Shown here piece after piece: positions 63,616-64,000 of a stretch of DNA of 64,000 nt; positions within the stretch are counted from its first letter, which is position 1; every line of letters begins with the position of its first letter. Origin of the DNA: Paragordius varius (Eukaryota; Nematomorpha); assembly GCA_964247055.1 (NCBI GenBank), contig OZ176050.1:1860001-1924000 (forward strand). The letters run 5' to 3'. Below the pieces are notes generated by a model. That model had not been told where the DNA came from. It made no database searches and saw only the letters and a list, made by a program, of their open reading frames with translations. The translations under genes and the position numbers were made by a program.

Positions 63616-64000
63616 TTAACACTTCGATTCAAATTAAGGCCCAGACTATATTCAAATTTATATTTAAAAAACTACTGAAGGAAATGGTCCAATTCCAATT
63701 TATGCTTCTATCCTATTCAAAATTATATAAATAAGCCGAAAAATAATAAAATTTGGTTTTGAAGAAAAGTTCCATATCAAACTACTTCGCCGCCATTTTT
63801 ATTTTACAACATTTTTGCAAAATATCGTGTTTATTTGATATTAAAGCTAAAATGAAAGGTAATTTTTTTAATCACATCTAACATTGATAGAAAGAGAAAA
63901 AATAAATTACTTTGTATTATTAAATTTAGCTAAGGCACACATGTCATGTTGACTAAATTTTTACCTTTCGGTTTTAGCTCAAAATAAGTAATATCAAGTC
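63616..64000 (+). repeat. MITE-like repeat M, copy E, runs off the window
   Basis: It starts TTAACACTTCGATTCAAATT and keeps CTTCTATCC and ACTTCGCCGCCATTTTTATT. It is cut by the window edge. The hAT MITE at 63103-63605 ends 10 bases before it. Confidence 0.75.

Overview
This window is AT-rich invertebrate DNA (about three quarters A+T by eye). It has few genes and many repeats. Every host gene I can reconstruct lies on the minus strand. From high to low coordinates they are: a secreted protein of unknown family (55140-39300), an SH3 adaptor (38900-36280), a multipass membrane protein (35969-29034), a transferrin (28682-13306) and an AKH/GnRH-type neuropeptide precursor (9470-9146). An AKH-like peptide of the form QVNFSSNW, plus a transferrin with an intact N-lobe and a decayed C-lobe, points to a protostome and probably an arthropod. 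No species is claimed.

The genes were rebuilt by hand from reading frame, splice signals and intron phase. Introns fall into two classes. One class is very short, including five of only 23-28 nt. The other is several kb long and packed with transposons. Phase is kept at nearly every join. The transferrin, membrane-protein, SH3 and neuropeptide models each read through from ATG to stop. The 55-39 kb gene still lacks at least one exon.

Most of the rest is mobile DNA. The dominant kind is a set of terminal-inverted-repeat elements with TA target duplications. They end in TACCATTT, and their long arms are tandem arrays of a 21-bp unit. At least four unit sequences occur, all with the same 21-bp period. 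One copy carries a Tc1/mariner-type DDE transposase with a single frameshift (25100-26130). Others are nested in older repeats or abut each other (40319-43480).

Also present are a complete hAT element with an 8-bp target duplication (56622-58559), a PIF/Harbinger element with two gene remnants (60391-62636), a Helitron fragment (about 5190-5740), two LINE fragments (17960-19560, 33230-34060), a satellite of about 170 bp (6352-7350), a MITE-like family of about 560 bp in five copies, a 503-bp hAT MITE (63103-63605) and several palindromic repeats. No CRISPR array, rRNA, bacterial-type gene or convincing retroviral element was seen.
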